Assembly: GCA_025667525.1 (NCBI GenBank)
Contig: CM046881.1
Location: 31,569,580 to 31,633,579, forward strand
DNA length: 64,000 bases
From: Glebionis coronaria
Lineage: Eukaryota > Streptophyta > Magnoliopsida > Asterales > Asteraceae
Direction: 5' to 3'
Below are positions 44,788 to 56,623 of the stretch, piece after piece. Within the stretch, counting starts at the first letter, position 1. Each line of letters starts with the position of its first letter. Below the pieces are notes generated by a model. That model was not told the DNA's origin. It did not search any database and saw nothing but the letters and a program-made list of their open reading frames with translations. Both the position numbers and the translations under genes were made by a program.

Positions 44788-46160
44788 TAAGTTTCAGGTT
44801 TTGTATACGTTGATGGCTCTTTGGCTGCTACTAGCAGTAATATTATAAAACAAAAACACCACTCAAATCATTTTGTCATTCCGGAACAGTGTCTCTGTAC
44901 AAATAATTCATCTTGTTGTTGCGAGTTAAACGTGCTATATATCGAAAGTACATACCCATATTTCTGATCATATAACATCATGAGATTTATACATTCGGTC
45001 ACATAGGTAAGAATATAAATAATTACCGTATGTAATAAAATTAAGACATACTAATGATAAACTTTTAGAGTAGTGATATTTATGCCTATATAGGAGACCT
45101 AAAATTATGCCTACTCCATCTTTTGCCAAGTGTCATACACCTTTTCTCTCTCATCATTCTTTACCAATCAATTTTTTAAATCAATCAATCACATATTTAA
45201 GTCTAATTGTAAGTCCAACTTTTAGGCATACAATTCATTTTCAAAACTTTTATTAAAACAAACAAGCCAATGTGGTATTTTCAGCCAAAGATTAAAATAT
45301 CTTAGATCCCTTGCAGCCTTTCATGAGTTTGTCGTGTAGCTGATTAACTAATGAAAAAATCTTCATTATTTTCAATAAAAAAGATCTGGTTAGATTAGTT
45401 AATTGGATATGCTCAACTTGGTTGGAGTAATTGTTCATTAAGTTTTTTGTCGTATTTAAAGATTAAAATATTTTAATAGTACTAATAAACAACAACGTTA
45501 ACTTTAGGGAAATTAGCTGGAACCACTCCCAAATGATTTCGAGTAAAACACTCTCAACATGCGTGACCAATTTGTCTTTCTCTTAGTCATTATTATCTTA
45601 ATATGTTTGTCAAATTAGCAATTATTTATGTCTGTTTTTCTTCAAGGCTTGAATGTTGCAATTACGACAGTTACTCTGCTTCGGTTCACACCAACACAGA
45701 ACTCATCATAGCTGTATATATTTCCATCTTAATTTTCAACGTTGTTTTAAAACATTTAGCCTTTTCAGAGACTAACTCAAAACATTAAACCATCAGATAT
45801 AGAAATATTTTTTACATAACACGCATATTTGATACCGAATTTATTCTAAATAAATCACGAATTTTAATAAAAACTTACATTACGTGATAAACTGTGATAA
45901 ACTGTTGTGGGGTCACGTGAACCCCGAAAACCCCTGGTTCCACCCCTAGCCCTTTTAATTTTACCGTTCACATAACCAAACTTGTATTGGCCGCATACAG
46001 ACTTTTGGTTCATCCAATCATGTTAATGTAATCAATTTTATGGTGCTAATGACTCTTAAATTACACCTTTAATATTTTATATACATATATTTACTTATGT
46101 TTCATAAAAATCAAATCAAGCTGAATACAAGTATTTATTGAGTTCCAGTCTTAAAGAATT
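44788..46160. other. Non-coding DNA with a hAT-end fragment
   Basis: No gene. Around 45836-45953, read on the minus strand, the sequence begins TAGGGGTGGAACCAGGGG and resembles the left part of the hAT MITE at 35706-35889. No opposite end or TSD was found, so it is probably a truncated relative. An imperfect palindrome centred on CACGTG lies inside it near 45917. Confidence 0.4.
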
Positions 46161-46165
46161 TAATT

Positions 46166-46590
46166 TTTTTTATAGAAAGGTAACCATATATTAAATAAAA
46201 CAAGAAACAGTACAAATACAAACAGAAATCAAAACTTCGTAATCAAGACGATTGACAAGAGAATGGCCCGAGCAGCAAAATAAACAAAGAAAAAAATAAA
46301 AGCACCACAAAAGGGCACATAACAAACGAAACTGTAGGCCTAGACTTTTGCAACCCCCGACCTCGAAGTACATCAGACATCATCCACCAGCCCCAATCGA
46401 CCACCACTATCAAGCCAAACAAAACGGAAGAACTGGCACCCCAACTAGCACGATGCCAGGCCTCCTCATTTGGAAACAGACAGTGAAGCCGCTGGACCTG
46501 CTAGGCAGACTCCCACACCAACCGAACCAACACCCTAAAAACAAACAACAACCACAGAAACCTACACTACCGACAATTGCATGACCCACA
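46166..46590 (-). mobile_element. 3' fragment of a LINE, minus strand
   Basis: Read on the minus strand, a GT-rich 3' untranslated-like region ends TATGGTTACCTTTCTATAAAAAAAA. That tail layout is the 3' end of plant L1 elements. No coding part and no clear TSD were found, so this would be a heavily 5'-truncated copy. Confidence 0.4.
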
Positions 46591-47215
46591 CACTACGGCT
46601 TCATCCAGATACTTTTGGGATTGTATAACCACTGTTGCCAGTCCATACTTTTGCATTTAATCGATCTGCGTCTAATCCACTCGAAACATTTAATTTAAAT
46701 GTCTTGGACGATTTTGTTCAAGCTCACAACATTATCGCCAAACACCCGATTTGTGAGACCCCTAGAATCTGACATGGAACAAATAGGCAACGAGGGGGTA
46801 ATACGTCATGGTAAAAGAAACTATGAATTCAAGTTGACACAAAGCTGATGTAATAAAAAAATGTACATTACATCATAAAAGATCAGAGTTTTACTACAAA
46901 GGTCATAGAGTTTTATAAGCGGAAAAATACATTATTTCATCACAATTTATAATATAAAGTTGCCCAAAAGATAGAATAAACTTCTGACAGTTTTACTAAA
47001 ACTAATCTTTTAAAAGCATCACAGAAATCTCCATGCTGCGATAATATCCTGCGGGCTCCCATCCAAACAAAGCTAATTAATAATACCTGAGATTCAACAT
47101 GTAAAATCGTCAACATAAAGTTGAGTGATATTCATAGGTTTAGTAATAAAAGTGTGGAACACAAGCATTCATTTGTAAACACGGTAGTTGGGAGAATGGT
47201 TATATACGTCAACCA

Positions 47216-50169
47216 TGTCACACCCTCAATTTGGCCCACGTGTACAATTACATGAGGATACCAAGAAGCATAGATACAAGAATAACTAAGAAAAGTCATT
47301 TTTCATTCATAAAACATAAAAAATAGGATTGGTCCCAAAGAAAATTGTTTTACACATCATAATAGCATAAATGAAGTTTTCAAATGTCATACATCCAAAG
47401 CAAGTCTCGAGTTAAATCATGATAATTTTTATTAATCTCCATAGCACAACCACGTCACTCCTCCGCCTTGACACCTGAGAAAAACATTGCTAAAACGTCA
47501 ACACAAAGGTCGGTGAGTTTATAGGTTTAAGTATAAGTAGTGTGATGAACCATAAGATTTTAGTTAGGCAACCGGCAAATAATCTTATAACAAATACAAG
47601 ATTATTATCAAATAGCATATGTTCATGATATCCTACGTCTAAGCTCATGACACCGAAGCGTTAACCGTACTATCAACATAATATGAGAGCCCAAGCAAAT
47701 ACTACCCCAAAGTATTCGTAACAACCTCAAATGTATTTGTACCCAATTTGGTCACACAACCAACATTAGATATGGAGGCCAATCCCAATAGATCTATCCA
47801 TAACATTTGCGCTTACATAAAGTAATTAACGGTTCATGATAGTGGGCTAAAGCATCTAGGGGTATCGCTACTTAGACATCATGTAGGCACGTATGAGTTT
47901 TTAGGTACTTATATTCATCCTAAAAACAAGCAACGTTCTCACCTCAAAGTGATAAAACAAGTAAAAGTGGGGCTATAAACTCACCTCGTTAGTTAAGCAA
48001 ATGGATGAAATGCAAGAGAGCTCGAGAATACGACCACGTTATCCACGACCTAGTTATGTGTAAAGTTTATGTCGACAAATAATACCGAAAGCATGCATGA
48101 CATCCTAGTTGTACTTATCAATATATTTTGTTTACGGATATATCTGAGGTACGAACTCGTTAATTTTTATAAGCGGCTTTCGTTTTAATAGCATAACATG
48201 TGTAAACTTTTCGGTTTGGGCTTAATGAATCCAATGAACCAATAGCCCAACCCAAGTCTTCATGGGCTCGGCCCATTTACCCAACCCGACTCAGGGCGTT
48301 AATAACAAGAGAGAGGGGGGCACATTTTTATTACTCCCATATCCCCAAAACTTCATTCAGCTCTCTCTCTCTCTCCCTCGAATATAACTCCCACTGTCTC
48401 CCATCTTTCTCTCTCAAATATCAAGGTTCAGATTCATCAATCATAACCAAGATTAATACAAATACGATTTATATATCACTCAATTGGGTGTTCTTGATTA
48501 TCATACATTCGTGGGATATGGGTTTTATTCCCACATCAAAACTTAATCCGATTCAAGGATGATTCCAGGGTGTTTTCTTGATAGACTCAGTGGTGACTTC
48601 ATCACAAAAGATAAGTTTTATTCTCCTCTTTAAAAGAAAGTGTTTTCAAGTAATCTTGTTCATGTTTTCGAAAATAAAAGGGTTTTACAATTTCCAATCA
48701 TTTGATTTCATTAGTCCATAAACAAGAGGTTTCTCGAATTTAATTTAAATAAATTAGGGTTTCAAATTAATTGGGGGGTTTTCTCAATCGTGGTTTCATC
48801 ATAATTAATTACTGATTTCGTGTGTAGATTTATGTTAATTTCATTATAAAAACTGATTTTATAAAAATTAGGGTTTCGGATATTTTGGGGATTTATTCAT
48901 CCTTGGGTTTTAATCTAATTAACTTGTTTTTCTATGCATAGATTGGGTTTAATTATTGATTAGAACATGTTTCCAAAAATTAGGGTTTTTCATATAAATT
49001 GGGGTTTTTATACCCGTTGTTTTAAATAGGTGTAAATTGGTGATTCTGTAAAAGATATCATATTAATTTCTAGGTTTGTTGCTTTTACAAGCCATTAGGG
49101 TGTCTCGACGGGTTTTTAGGTCTAATTCAAACGGGGTTTTCGTTATTGGTATTATTTCTTTTAAGTCACTTGATACAAAAATACCAAAAATGAAAGAAGG
49201 GGAGTCTCGGTATGATGATGGTCACGCAGGGGGGGGGGGGGGGGGGTTTCGGCTTAGTCAAAAGTAAATGGTCTTGGGTCGTTGGGTGCATAAGACTAGT
49301 ATGATCTTTATTGACTATAAAATATTAGAACATTTTCTAGTATTAACTCATGTATTAATGTTTTCGCAGGGGGAGTTTTAATATGGAATAGTATACTAGT
49401 ATGATGCATAAGGATGCAAGAAGAGTAAAAGAGGAGTGGATGAAGACTCACAACAAGAGAAGGTTTCGGCTGGTGGTTTCGAACAGGGGTGAAGTGTGGC
49501 TCGGCTCGGTTGATTCAAGGACTTTATCACTTATTTCTTTAGAACTTGTAATAAGGACTCTATTTTGAAACCCAGATTTGCTAAGTACTTTGTGTTTGTT
49601 GTTAGGAGGCTGTGGTAAAGTGTTAGTATATATTTTGACAGTTTTGGTCTAGGGTTTTCTTACATCCGAATTCTGCATCTTGTGATACACCCATTTGGGG
49701 TAATCTCGGCCTGTGTGTTGGCCTAGAGTGGTGAGTGGAACTGTAAAATATAATTTCCAGTTTTGAGGGTTGACCTTGGTTGACTGAATTTACAGACTTT
49801 TACCAACTGAAAGTTTATACAATTTATGTTTCATGTTTCAGTTTGTATTCATTTGGTACACAAAATACAAGTTTCGGCCCAGTAATATTTTGATGGCACT
49901 TTTAGGCCCAATAGGAGTAAACTAGATAACATTTGGCCCAAAATTTTTAACAAAATCGTAGAAGATCAACCAAATGTATACGCGTTAACATAATAATGTG
50001 AGTATAATGGCTCGAATATTTTGACAATGTGACCTATGCAAGTGTGGATACGTGTATCCTCGACAATCAACGTGTGTTCATAACCGGCACAAACCGTTAA
50101 TAAATAAAATGGGTATAGGTAAGCACGTCTCCATTATAATAATAAGACGCAAAAGTTCAAGTTGTTACA
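47216..50169 (-). repeat. inner gypsy 3' LTR (left)
   Basis: 2954 bp. It carries an 18-G run at 49229-49246 where the partner LTR has 7 G. The last coding frame of the element runs a short way into it. Confidence 0.92.
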
Positions 50170-50784
50170 TTCGTTCTCCCTAGAGAGGGCTTTGTCCGCA
50201 AAGCAAAACAAACGATACAATTTAAGTCGACACTTCATTAGTAAAGAAAGAGGATACTTCGCTTTGAATTGATCCTCGCGTTCCCAAGTAAACTCGGGTC
50301 CTCTCCGTGCGTTCCAACGCACTTTGACAATAGGTATGCGACTTTGTTTAAGTCGTTTAACTTCTCGTTCCATAATTTCAACGGGTTCTTCAATGAATAC
50401 GAGTTTGTCGTTTAGTTGGATTTCGTCCATAGGTATGACGAGCATTTCGTCGGATAAGCATTTCTTCAAGTTGCAAATGTGAAACACATTATGCACGCGA
50501 CTAAGTTCTTGAGGTAAATCCAAACGATAGGCAACGTCACCTATGCGTTGAATGATTTCGAACGATCCAATATATCGTGGGTTTAGCTTCCCTCGTTTGC
50601 CAAAACGAATTACACCTTTGGTGCAACTTTCAACATTACTCGATCTCCGACTTTAAATTCCAAAGGCTTTCGTCTCTTGTCGGCATAACATTTTTGTCGA
50701 TCACGAGCCGCTTGCATACGACTCTTGATTTGTACGATTTTCTCCGTTGTCTCGTGAATAATTTCCGGAACGGTAAGTTGTGCA
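50170..50784 (-). pseudogene. inner gypsy pol C-terminal segment, frameshifted
   Basis: Reading the minus strand, the frame at 50843-50610 has KLVMHNL or AEVGDAQL wording in different registers, then [21 protein letters not shown] second frame (50523-50134) has LSRVHNVFHICNLKKCLSDE, FIEEPVEIMEREVKRLKQSR and the end block PEFTWEREDQFKAKYP. This is the integrase C-terminal and tail region of gypsy pol, separated from the main pol frame by a shift near 50790. It is inactive. Confidence 0.8.
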
Positions 50785-53170
50785 TCACCAACTTCCGCCC
50801 AACAAACGGGGTGAACGACACTTTCGACCGTAAAGTGCTTCAAACGGTGCTGCTTTAATGCTAGTGTGGTAGCTATTGTTGCACGAAAATTCTACTAACG
50901 GTAAGTGTCGATCCCATCCGTTTCCAAAGTCGATTAAGCATGCGCGAAGCATATCTTCTAACGTTTGGATGGTTCTTTCGCTTTGGCCATCCGTTTGAGG
51001 ATGATAAGCCGTACTCATGTCCAATTGTGTTCCTAACGCTTCTTGGAGAGATTGCCAAAATCTTGAGCAATATCGACCGTCTCGGTCCGATATGATAGAA
51101 ATTGGTACGCCGTGCTTAGCAACGATTTCCTTCACGTATAATCGTGCCAATTGATCCATCTTGTCATTTTCCTTCATCGGGAGGAAGGGTGCGGACTTCG
51201 TTAAACGATCAACGATGACCCAATTGGTGTCGTAACCCGCGGACGTTTTAGGAAGTTTGGTAATAAAGTCCATAGTAATTCTCTCCCATTTCCATTCCGG
51301 GATCCTAGGTTGGACTAGTAATCCGGAAGGCTTTTGATGTTCAACCTTAACTTTGGCGCAAGTTAGGCATTTACCAACATAAGTCGCGATGTCGGCTTTC
51401 ATGTTTGGCCACCAATAGAACATTTTCATGTCATGGTACATTTTGTCCGATCCGGGGTGGATCGAGTACTTGGACTTGTGTGATTCATGCATGATTAGGG
51501 CTCGAACATTATCGTAACGAGGTAACCAACTTCTATTGTCAAGAAACAATGTTCCGTCGGCACGTGCAACGAGGTTCTTGGTGATCATTCCACCGACTTC
51601 TTCTTTATCGATGTCTTCTATCTTAATAGCTTCTCGTTGGGCTTCTAAGATTTTCGCGGGTATGTTTAAACCTATAGTCATCACTAAGGCTCGAACCCTT
51701 AGAGGTCGTTCGCGAGGTTTTCTACTCAAAGCATCGGCTACAACGTTAGCTTTTCCCGGGGTATAACGAATGTCACAATCGTAATCTCCAAGAAGTTCCA
51801 ACCAACGTCGTTGTCTCACGTTGAGTTCTTTTTGGTCCAAGATATGTTGAAGACTTTTGTGATCGGTGTAAACTACACACTTAGTTCCGTAGAGGTAGTG
51901 TCTCCAAATTTTTAGAGCAAAGACAACCGCGCCTAGCTCCAAATCGTGAGTAGTGTAGTTTTCATCGTTTGGTTTTAGTTGTCGAGAAGCATAAGCAATG
52001 ACCTTTTTCCTTTGCATGAGAACCGCGCCTAGGCCTTTAATCGAAGCATCACAATATACTTCAAAGTCTTCACTACCCTCGAGTAGTTCGAGAATGGGAG
52101 CGTCACAAAGTTTTTGTTTCAAAGTTTGGAAAGAAGTTTCTTGGCCGTCTCCCCAAATAAACTTCTTGTTCTTTTGAGTCAATTCCGTCATAGACTTAGC
52201 GATTTTCGAAAATCCTTCGATAAATCTTCTATAGTAACCGGCAAGTCCAAGGAATTGGCGAATCTCCATAGGGTTCGCCCAATCCTTTACCGCTTCGATC
52301 TTAGCGGGATCCACATGGATACCACTACTATCGATCACGTGTCCAAGGAATTGTACCGTGTGAATAAAAAATTCACTCTTTGAAAATTTGGCGTATAATT
52401 GTTCTCGTTTCAACAATTCCAAAATTTTCTTTAGATGTTCCTCGTGTTCTTCCTTATTACGAGAGTAGATAAGGATATCGTCAGTAAACACGATCACGAA
52501 CTTGTCCAAATAAGGTTTACACACGCGGTTCATAAGGTCCATGAATACCGCGGGTGCATTGGTTAACCCAAATGGAATAACTTGAAATTCAAAATGAACG
52601 TATCGGGTTCGAAAAGCCGTCTTGGAAATGTCTTCTTCTCGGACTCTAAGTTGATGATAACCCGACCTAAGGTCAATCTTGGAATAAATGCTCGAACCTT
52701 GAAGTTGATCAAACAAATCATCAATCCTTGGCAAAGGGTAACGATTCTTTATAGTGAGTTTGTTCAATTCGCGATAATCGATGCACATGCGGAACGATCC
52801 GTCTTTCTTTTTCACAAATAAAACCTGGGCTCCCCAAGGTGAGGAACTCGGTCTTATGAATCCTTTGTTGGTAAGCTCCTTTAGTTGATCGGCTAATTCA
52901 TTCATTTCGGCGGGCGCTAGTCGATAAGGTGCTCTTGCAACGGATGCGACTCCGGGAGTTAGTTCGATGTGAAATTCTACTTGACGAAGTGGAGGTAATC
53001 CGGGTAAGTCTTCGGGAAAAACTTTGGGAAAATCACACATAATTGGGACGTCTCCAATTTTCTTCTCCTTCAGTTCGGCTTCGTTTTTACTAGTAACTTG
53101 AATAAGAAAAATAGGACGACCTTCTTTGATGTACTTTTGGGTTTTAGTACATGAGATGACATTTATACTA
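50785..53170 (-). pseudogene. inner gypsy RT, RNase H and integrase, one long open frame
   Basis: A 751-aa frame (53040-50785) plus an in-frame upstream extension. It includes [18 protein letters not shown], the RT block [19 protein letters not shown], and a catalytic box reading FTDDILIYS (canonical FIDD; the two Asp remain). RNase H has [12 protein letters not shown] and [13 protein letters not shown]. The integrase finger is HPGSDKMY then CLTCAK, followed by MDFITKLP, the SDRDGRY block and [19 protein letters not shown]. It ends at a stop after the GRKCRSP motif because of a frameshift. Family role: copying and integrating the element. The core is long and intact, but the protein lacks its C-terminal part and is separated from protease by another shift. 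Confidence 0.9.
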
Positions 53171-53194
53171 GCCCGACTTTTCGCACCGTTCTTT

Positions 53195-53656
53195 TCACCA
53201 AGTATGGTTAAAGTTCGGATTCCGTAGGGAACACGGACTTGTTTTTGCGTGGCAAATTATCTCCGCATGGTACTTGGATAACCAGTCCATACCAACGATA
53301 ACATCAAAGCTTCCAAGTTCGATTGGTAAAAGGTCGATGATGAAAGGGATATTTTGGAGACTTAAGGTGCAACGCTTAAGTACGGTGTTCGTAGTGATCG
53401 ATTTACCATTGGCTAATTCCACATTATAGTCGACATCTAACGGAGTGGGGTCCACATTTAATAGTTCACTAAAGGTAATGTATGTAAAAATTCTATCGGC
53501 ACCGGAATCAAATAATACGGAAGCATAGATGTTATTGATAAGGAACGTACCGGTGACCACGTTGTTGTCTTGGATGGCCGCTTCGGCACATAAAGCGTAC
53601 ACACGTCCCGGTGCTCCCGTTTGATTCCCATTGTTCCGACCATTAGGATTTCCATG
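53195..53656 (-). pseudogene. inner gypsy protease region
   Basis: On the minus strand: VLFDSGADRIFT (the aspartic protease site DSGA) and FDVIVGMDWLSKYHAE. The frame starts just after a stop following gag and runs into a stop at about 53195, out of register with pol. In working elements protease is made within a gag-pol polyprotein. Confidence 0.8.
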
Positions 53657-53659
53657 ATT

Positions 53660-54784
53660 TTAACGAGGTTGTTGACGAGCTTGGTTGTTGTTGTTGTTGC
53701 CTCGGATTTGGTTTCCTCGGCCTTGGGTGGTAGCTTTAGGACACCTATTCTTAAAGTGAACTTTTTCGCCACAACCATAGCAAGTGACATTCGCGTATTG
53801 AGCATTTAGAGCGATAGGAGTCCGTTGGTTCGTGGGCTTCGGTGCACTACGACAATCCTTGGCGAAGTGACCGGGTTTCCTACAATTGTGATACGTGCCT
53901 CCACATGCACCATTGTGGTGTTTGCCACACTTACCACAAAAGGGTAGCTTTCCTTGGTAACCGGATCCACCGTTCACATTGAACACCTTTACCACATCTT
54001 GGCATTTGTTAGGGTGGTCACCATGATTGGAGCCATGGTCCCCTTCCCATTTCTGTTTCTTATCACCACTTTCCAAGGTGACGGAGTCCATTAAACCATC
54101 CGCCATTTCAATGGCTTCGTTCAAATCATTGGGTTTTGAAGAGATGACATCTCCTCGGATCGAAGGTGGTAGTCCAACGATGAATCTTTCCACGGCTCGT
54201 GTCTCATTTGGTATCATTTCGGGACACATCAATCTCAACTCTTGGAATCGATGAGTGTAAGCCATCAAGTTAACTCCATGTACACGGAGGTTCCACAACT
54301 CGGCTTCCAATCTTTTCATATCATTCCTAGGGCAATACATTTTGAGAAGCATTCCCTTGAAATGAGCCCAAGGAGTAGCATTGGTCTCTTCAAAACCGAT
54401 GGCTTTCACATGAATATTCCACCAAGTCAATGCACCATCAATCAAAGTGCTAGAGCTATACTTCACTTTGTCACCTTCGAGGACATTGCTCACGCTAAAT
54501 TGAGATTCGAGTCTCTCAATCCATCGTGCAAGGCCTACGGCACCTTCGGTGCCATTAAAGGTACTAGTGAAGCATGAGCGAAACTCCTTGTACGAGCACG
54601 CACGAATAGGAGGTACCGGAATTGGCACTTGATTAGTTTCCTCTTGCGTGCTTGAATTTGTCTCGTTGGCGGCAAGGGCGGCGGCAACTCCATCTACTAT
54701 CATTTGGCTCAACACCGATGGGTCGATAGTGATGGGTGCGGCCGGAGTCCGGTCGGCTCTATTCTTGCGGGTTTTTGGTGCCAT
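53660..54784 (-). CDS. inner gypsy gag, 374 aa
   Basis: Open from MAPKTRKNRADRT. The retrotransposon gag core runs at about residues 60-220, with FRSCFTSTFNGTEGAVGLARW, LTWWN and MTYCPR-like wording. Three Cys motifs follow: FCGKCGKHHNGAC near residue 289, YHNCRKPGHFAKDC, where the first knuckle Cys is Tyr, and CYGCGEKVHFKNRC, a complete CCHC knuckle. The tail is Gln/Asn-rich. Gag binds RNA and forms the cytoplasmic particle. The frame is complete and could be translated; the TAA at its end separates it from protease. Confidence 0.85.
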   Translation of the reverse strand: MAPKTRKNRADRTPAAPITIDPSVLSQMIVDGVAAALAANETNSSTQEETNQVPIPVPPIRACSYKEFRSCFTSTFNGTEGAVGLARWIERLESQFSVSNVLEGDKVKYSSSTLIDGALTWWNIHVKAIGFEETNATPWAHFKGMLLKMYCPRNDMKRLEAELWNLRVHGVNLMAYTHRFQELRLMCPEMIPNETRAVERFIVGLPPSIRGDVISSKPNDLNEAIEMADGLMDSVTLESGDKKQKWEGDHGSNHGDHPNKCQDVVKVFNVNGGSGYQGKLPFCGKCGKHHNGACGGTYHNCRKPGHFAKDCRSAPKPTNQRTPIALNAQYANVTCYGCGEKVHFKNRCPKATTQGRGNQIRGNNNNNQARQQPR

Positions 54785-55045
54785 AGTCCTAATTTCACAA
54801 CAAAGTTTATGGCAAGGTTAGCATTACGATTTCAAGGCTAGAGAGTACAAGCATGTCACAAAACACGATATAGCATCCAATGAAGTAATAATCAACAAGT
54901 TATGTAGTGCACAAATAATTCATTCCATAATTAGAAAAAAAAAGAAATACAAAGAGTTAACACATTGTTTTAGAATTTTTAGGGATTACAACACATGGAG
55001 AGAAAATTTGGAATGATAGTGTACACAAATGAACCAGACATAAAT

Positions 55046-55789
55046 CTAATAGAAACGGCGCTCAAGGGCGGCAATCCTCTCGGATAAATCAATCAATGCC
55101 CTATGTAGAAGGGTGCGCAAAGCCCCGATCTCGTAATGTTGGTCCTCGACCCTCCTAGCTAGTCCCGCGAAATGGTCGGGTGGGGTTGGGGCATTCCTAC
55201 CCAAACCCGCGATGACCGCCTCGTAACAAGTCTCGAGTCGAACCAATGACTCATGAGACAAACCACCCAAATTACGAAGCACGTGGGTCACCTTGCCTCG
55301 TAATGTAGCAAGCCTAGTAAAACGACGAGGGAGCATTCCACGAGCCTCGGCGGCCGCGGAGCATTCGACTCCATTAAGGCCGCAAGGTGGGGGTGGCATG
55401 GGCATAGTGGGTCTAAAAGAGGCATTGTGCCTTGGGGCCACTCTCACGGATGGTGACTTCGAAGACTTGCGGGTAGTGCGGGTAGAGTTCACATGTCTTG
55501 GGGCCAACTTCTTCCCAATCATAGAACCTCTCACTGACATCCTCGTGGTACGGTTTTGGCGAGGGGCCCTAGGGACATGAGATGAGGAAGCGGATGGAGG
55601 AACCATGGGCGCCTTGCCACGCCTTGTGTAGCAAATGAGTGGCGGTGGCGAAGAGCGAGTAGGTGCACGAGCACTTGGCTCTCCTCGGGTGGATGATAAG
55701 GGTGAAGCACCACTAGTAGAGGATCCGTGTCGTGCTCCATCCGTAGATGAGCTCTAGTAGTACAACGAATCTTCGGACGAGATAGACAT
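55046..55789 (-). pseudogene. Extra sense-strand ORF upstream of gag, unknown function
   Basis: Reading the minus strand, a frame of 248 codons starts at 55789 (MSISSED) and is broken by one TAG at 55754-55756. It is open again to 55046 and has an internal Met at 55606 giving 186 aa. It is Ser/Pro/Arg-rich. Middle wording is RRFTRLATLRGKVTHVLRNL, and the C-terminal 40 residues (RRVEDQHYEIGALRTLL and following) have a heptad-like pattern, a possible coiled coil. It is clearly GC-richer than its surroundings. It lies between the primer site and gag in the sense direction, where most gypsy elements have only leader. I do not recognise a family. Confidence 0.55.
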
Positions 55790-55860
55790 GTCACTGCCAA
55801 AACAAGAAAGGCATGTGTAAGAACAAATCTATTTTGCAATATGTTGTAGTTTTAGTTTGC

Positions 55861-56400
55861 CATGGCTCACACCATTTAGCACAAAAATAAATTTTAGTCA
55901 TGTTGATACAAGATCAATATTGTATTCGTATAGCATGGCACAAACCATTTAACGTAGGGTTTTCAAGAAGTATAATAGCATCAATTTTTGCATTCACGTA
56001 ACATGGCACAAACCATTTAACGTAGGGTTTTCAAGAAATGTCAAAATAGTATCAATTTTGCATTCACGTAACATGGCACAAACCATTTAGCATAAAGTTT
56101 CTAGTAGTGTCGAAATAAAATTCAATTTTGTATTTGTATAGTATGGCACAAACCATTAAGCCTATAGTTTCAAGTAGTGTCGAAATAAAATTCAATTTTG
56201 TATTCGTATAGTATGGCACAAACCATTAAGCCTATAGTTTTAAGTAGTGTCGAAATAAAATTCGATTTTGTATTCGTATAGCATGGCACAAACCATTAAG
56301 CATAGAGTTTCACGTAGTGTCGAAATAAACATCGATTTTGTATTCACGTAGCATGGCACAAACCATTTAGCTTATAGTCATAAATTACGTTACTTGATAC
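55861..56400 (-). repeat. 70-bp tandem repeats in gypsy leader
   Basis: About eight copies marked by ATGGCACAAACCATT at 55935, 56003, 56073, 56143, 56213, 56283 and 56353, that is, 68-70 bp apart, plus a variant near 55860. They lie between the primer site and the upstream ORF. The units are more alike in the centre than at the edges. Confidence 0.9.
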
Positions 56401-56607
56401 TTTTAGCAATTTACTTAGTAGGGTACTAAGAGCAATGAAATGATACAACTTAAAGTTACAACTTACTTGTCGAAGGCGCGAAGTGATGTGGTCTATGGAG
56501 ATGGAGGTAGTTATAGTCTAGTATTACTCTTTTTCTAAAATTTCATTTTTGATCAAAACCTTTGTAAAAATGATTTTTGTAAAAGTAACATAATTCTCTA
56601 TAACCAT

Positions 56608-56620
56608 GTCTCTAATACCA
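56608..56620 (-). other. inner gypsy primer binding site
   Basis: On the minus strand TGGTATTAGAGAC lies three bases beyond the 5' LTR end. It resembles the methionine-tRNA site with one central change. Confidence 0.7.
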
Positions 56621-56623
56621 ATC

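Noticed and set aside
45070..45240. Possible inverted repeat around GATATTTATGCCTA and GAATTGTATGCCTA
   Set aside because: The match is weak beyond about 14 bases and no TSD was found.
46348..46584. Plus-strand open frame of 78 codons
   Set aside because: It is antisense to the LINE 3' untranslated-like region and has low-complexity Pro/Lys content.
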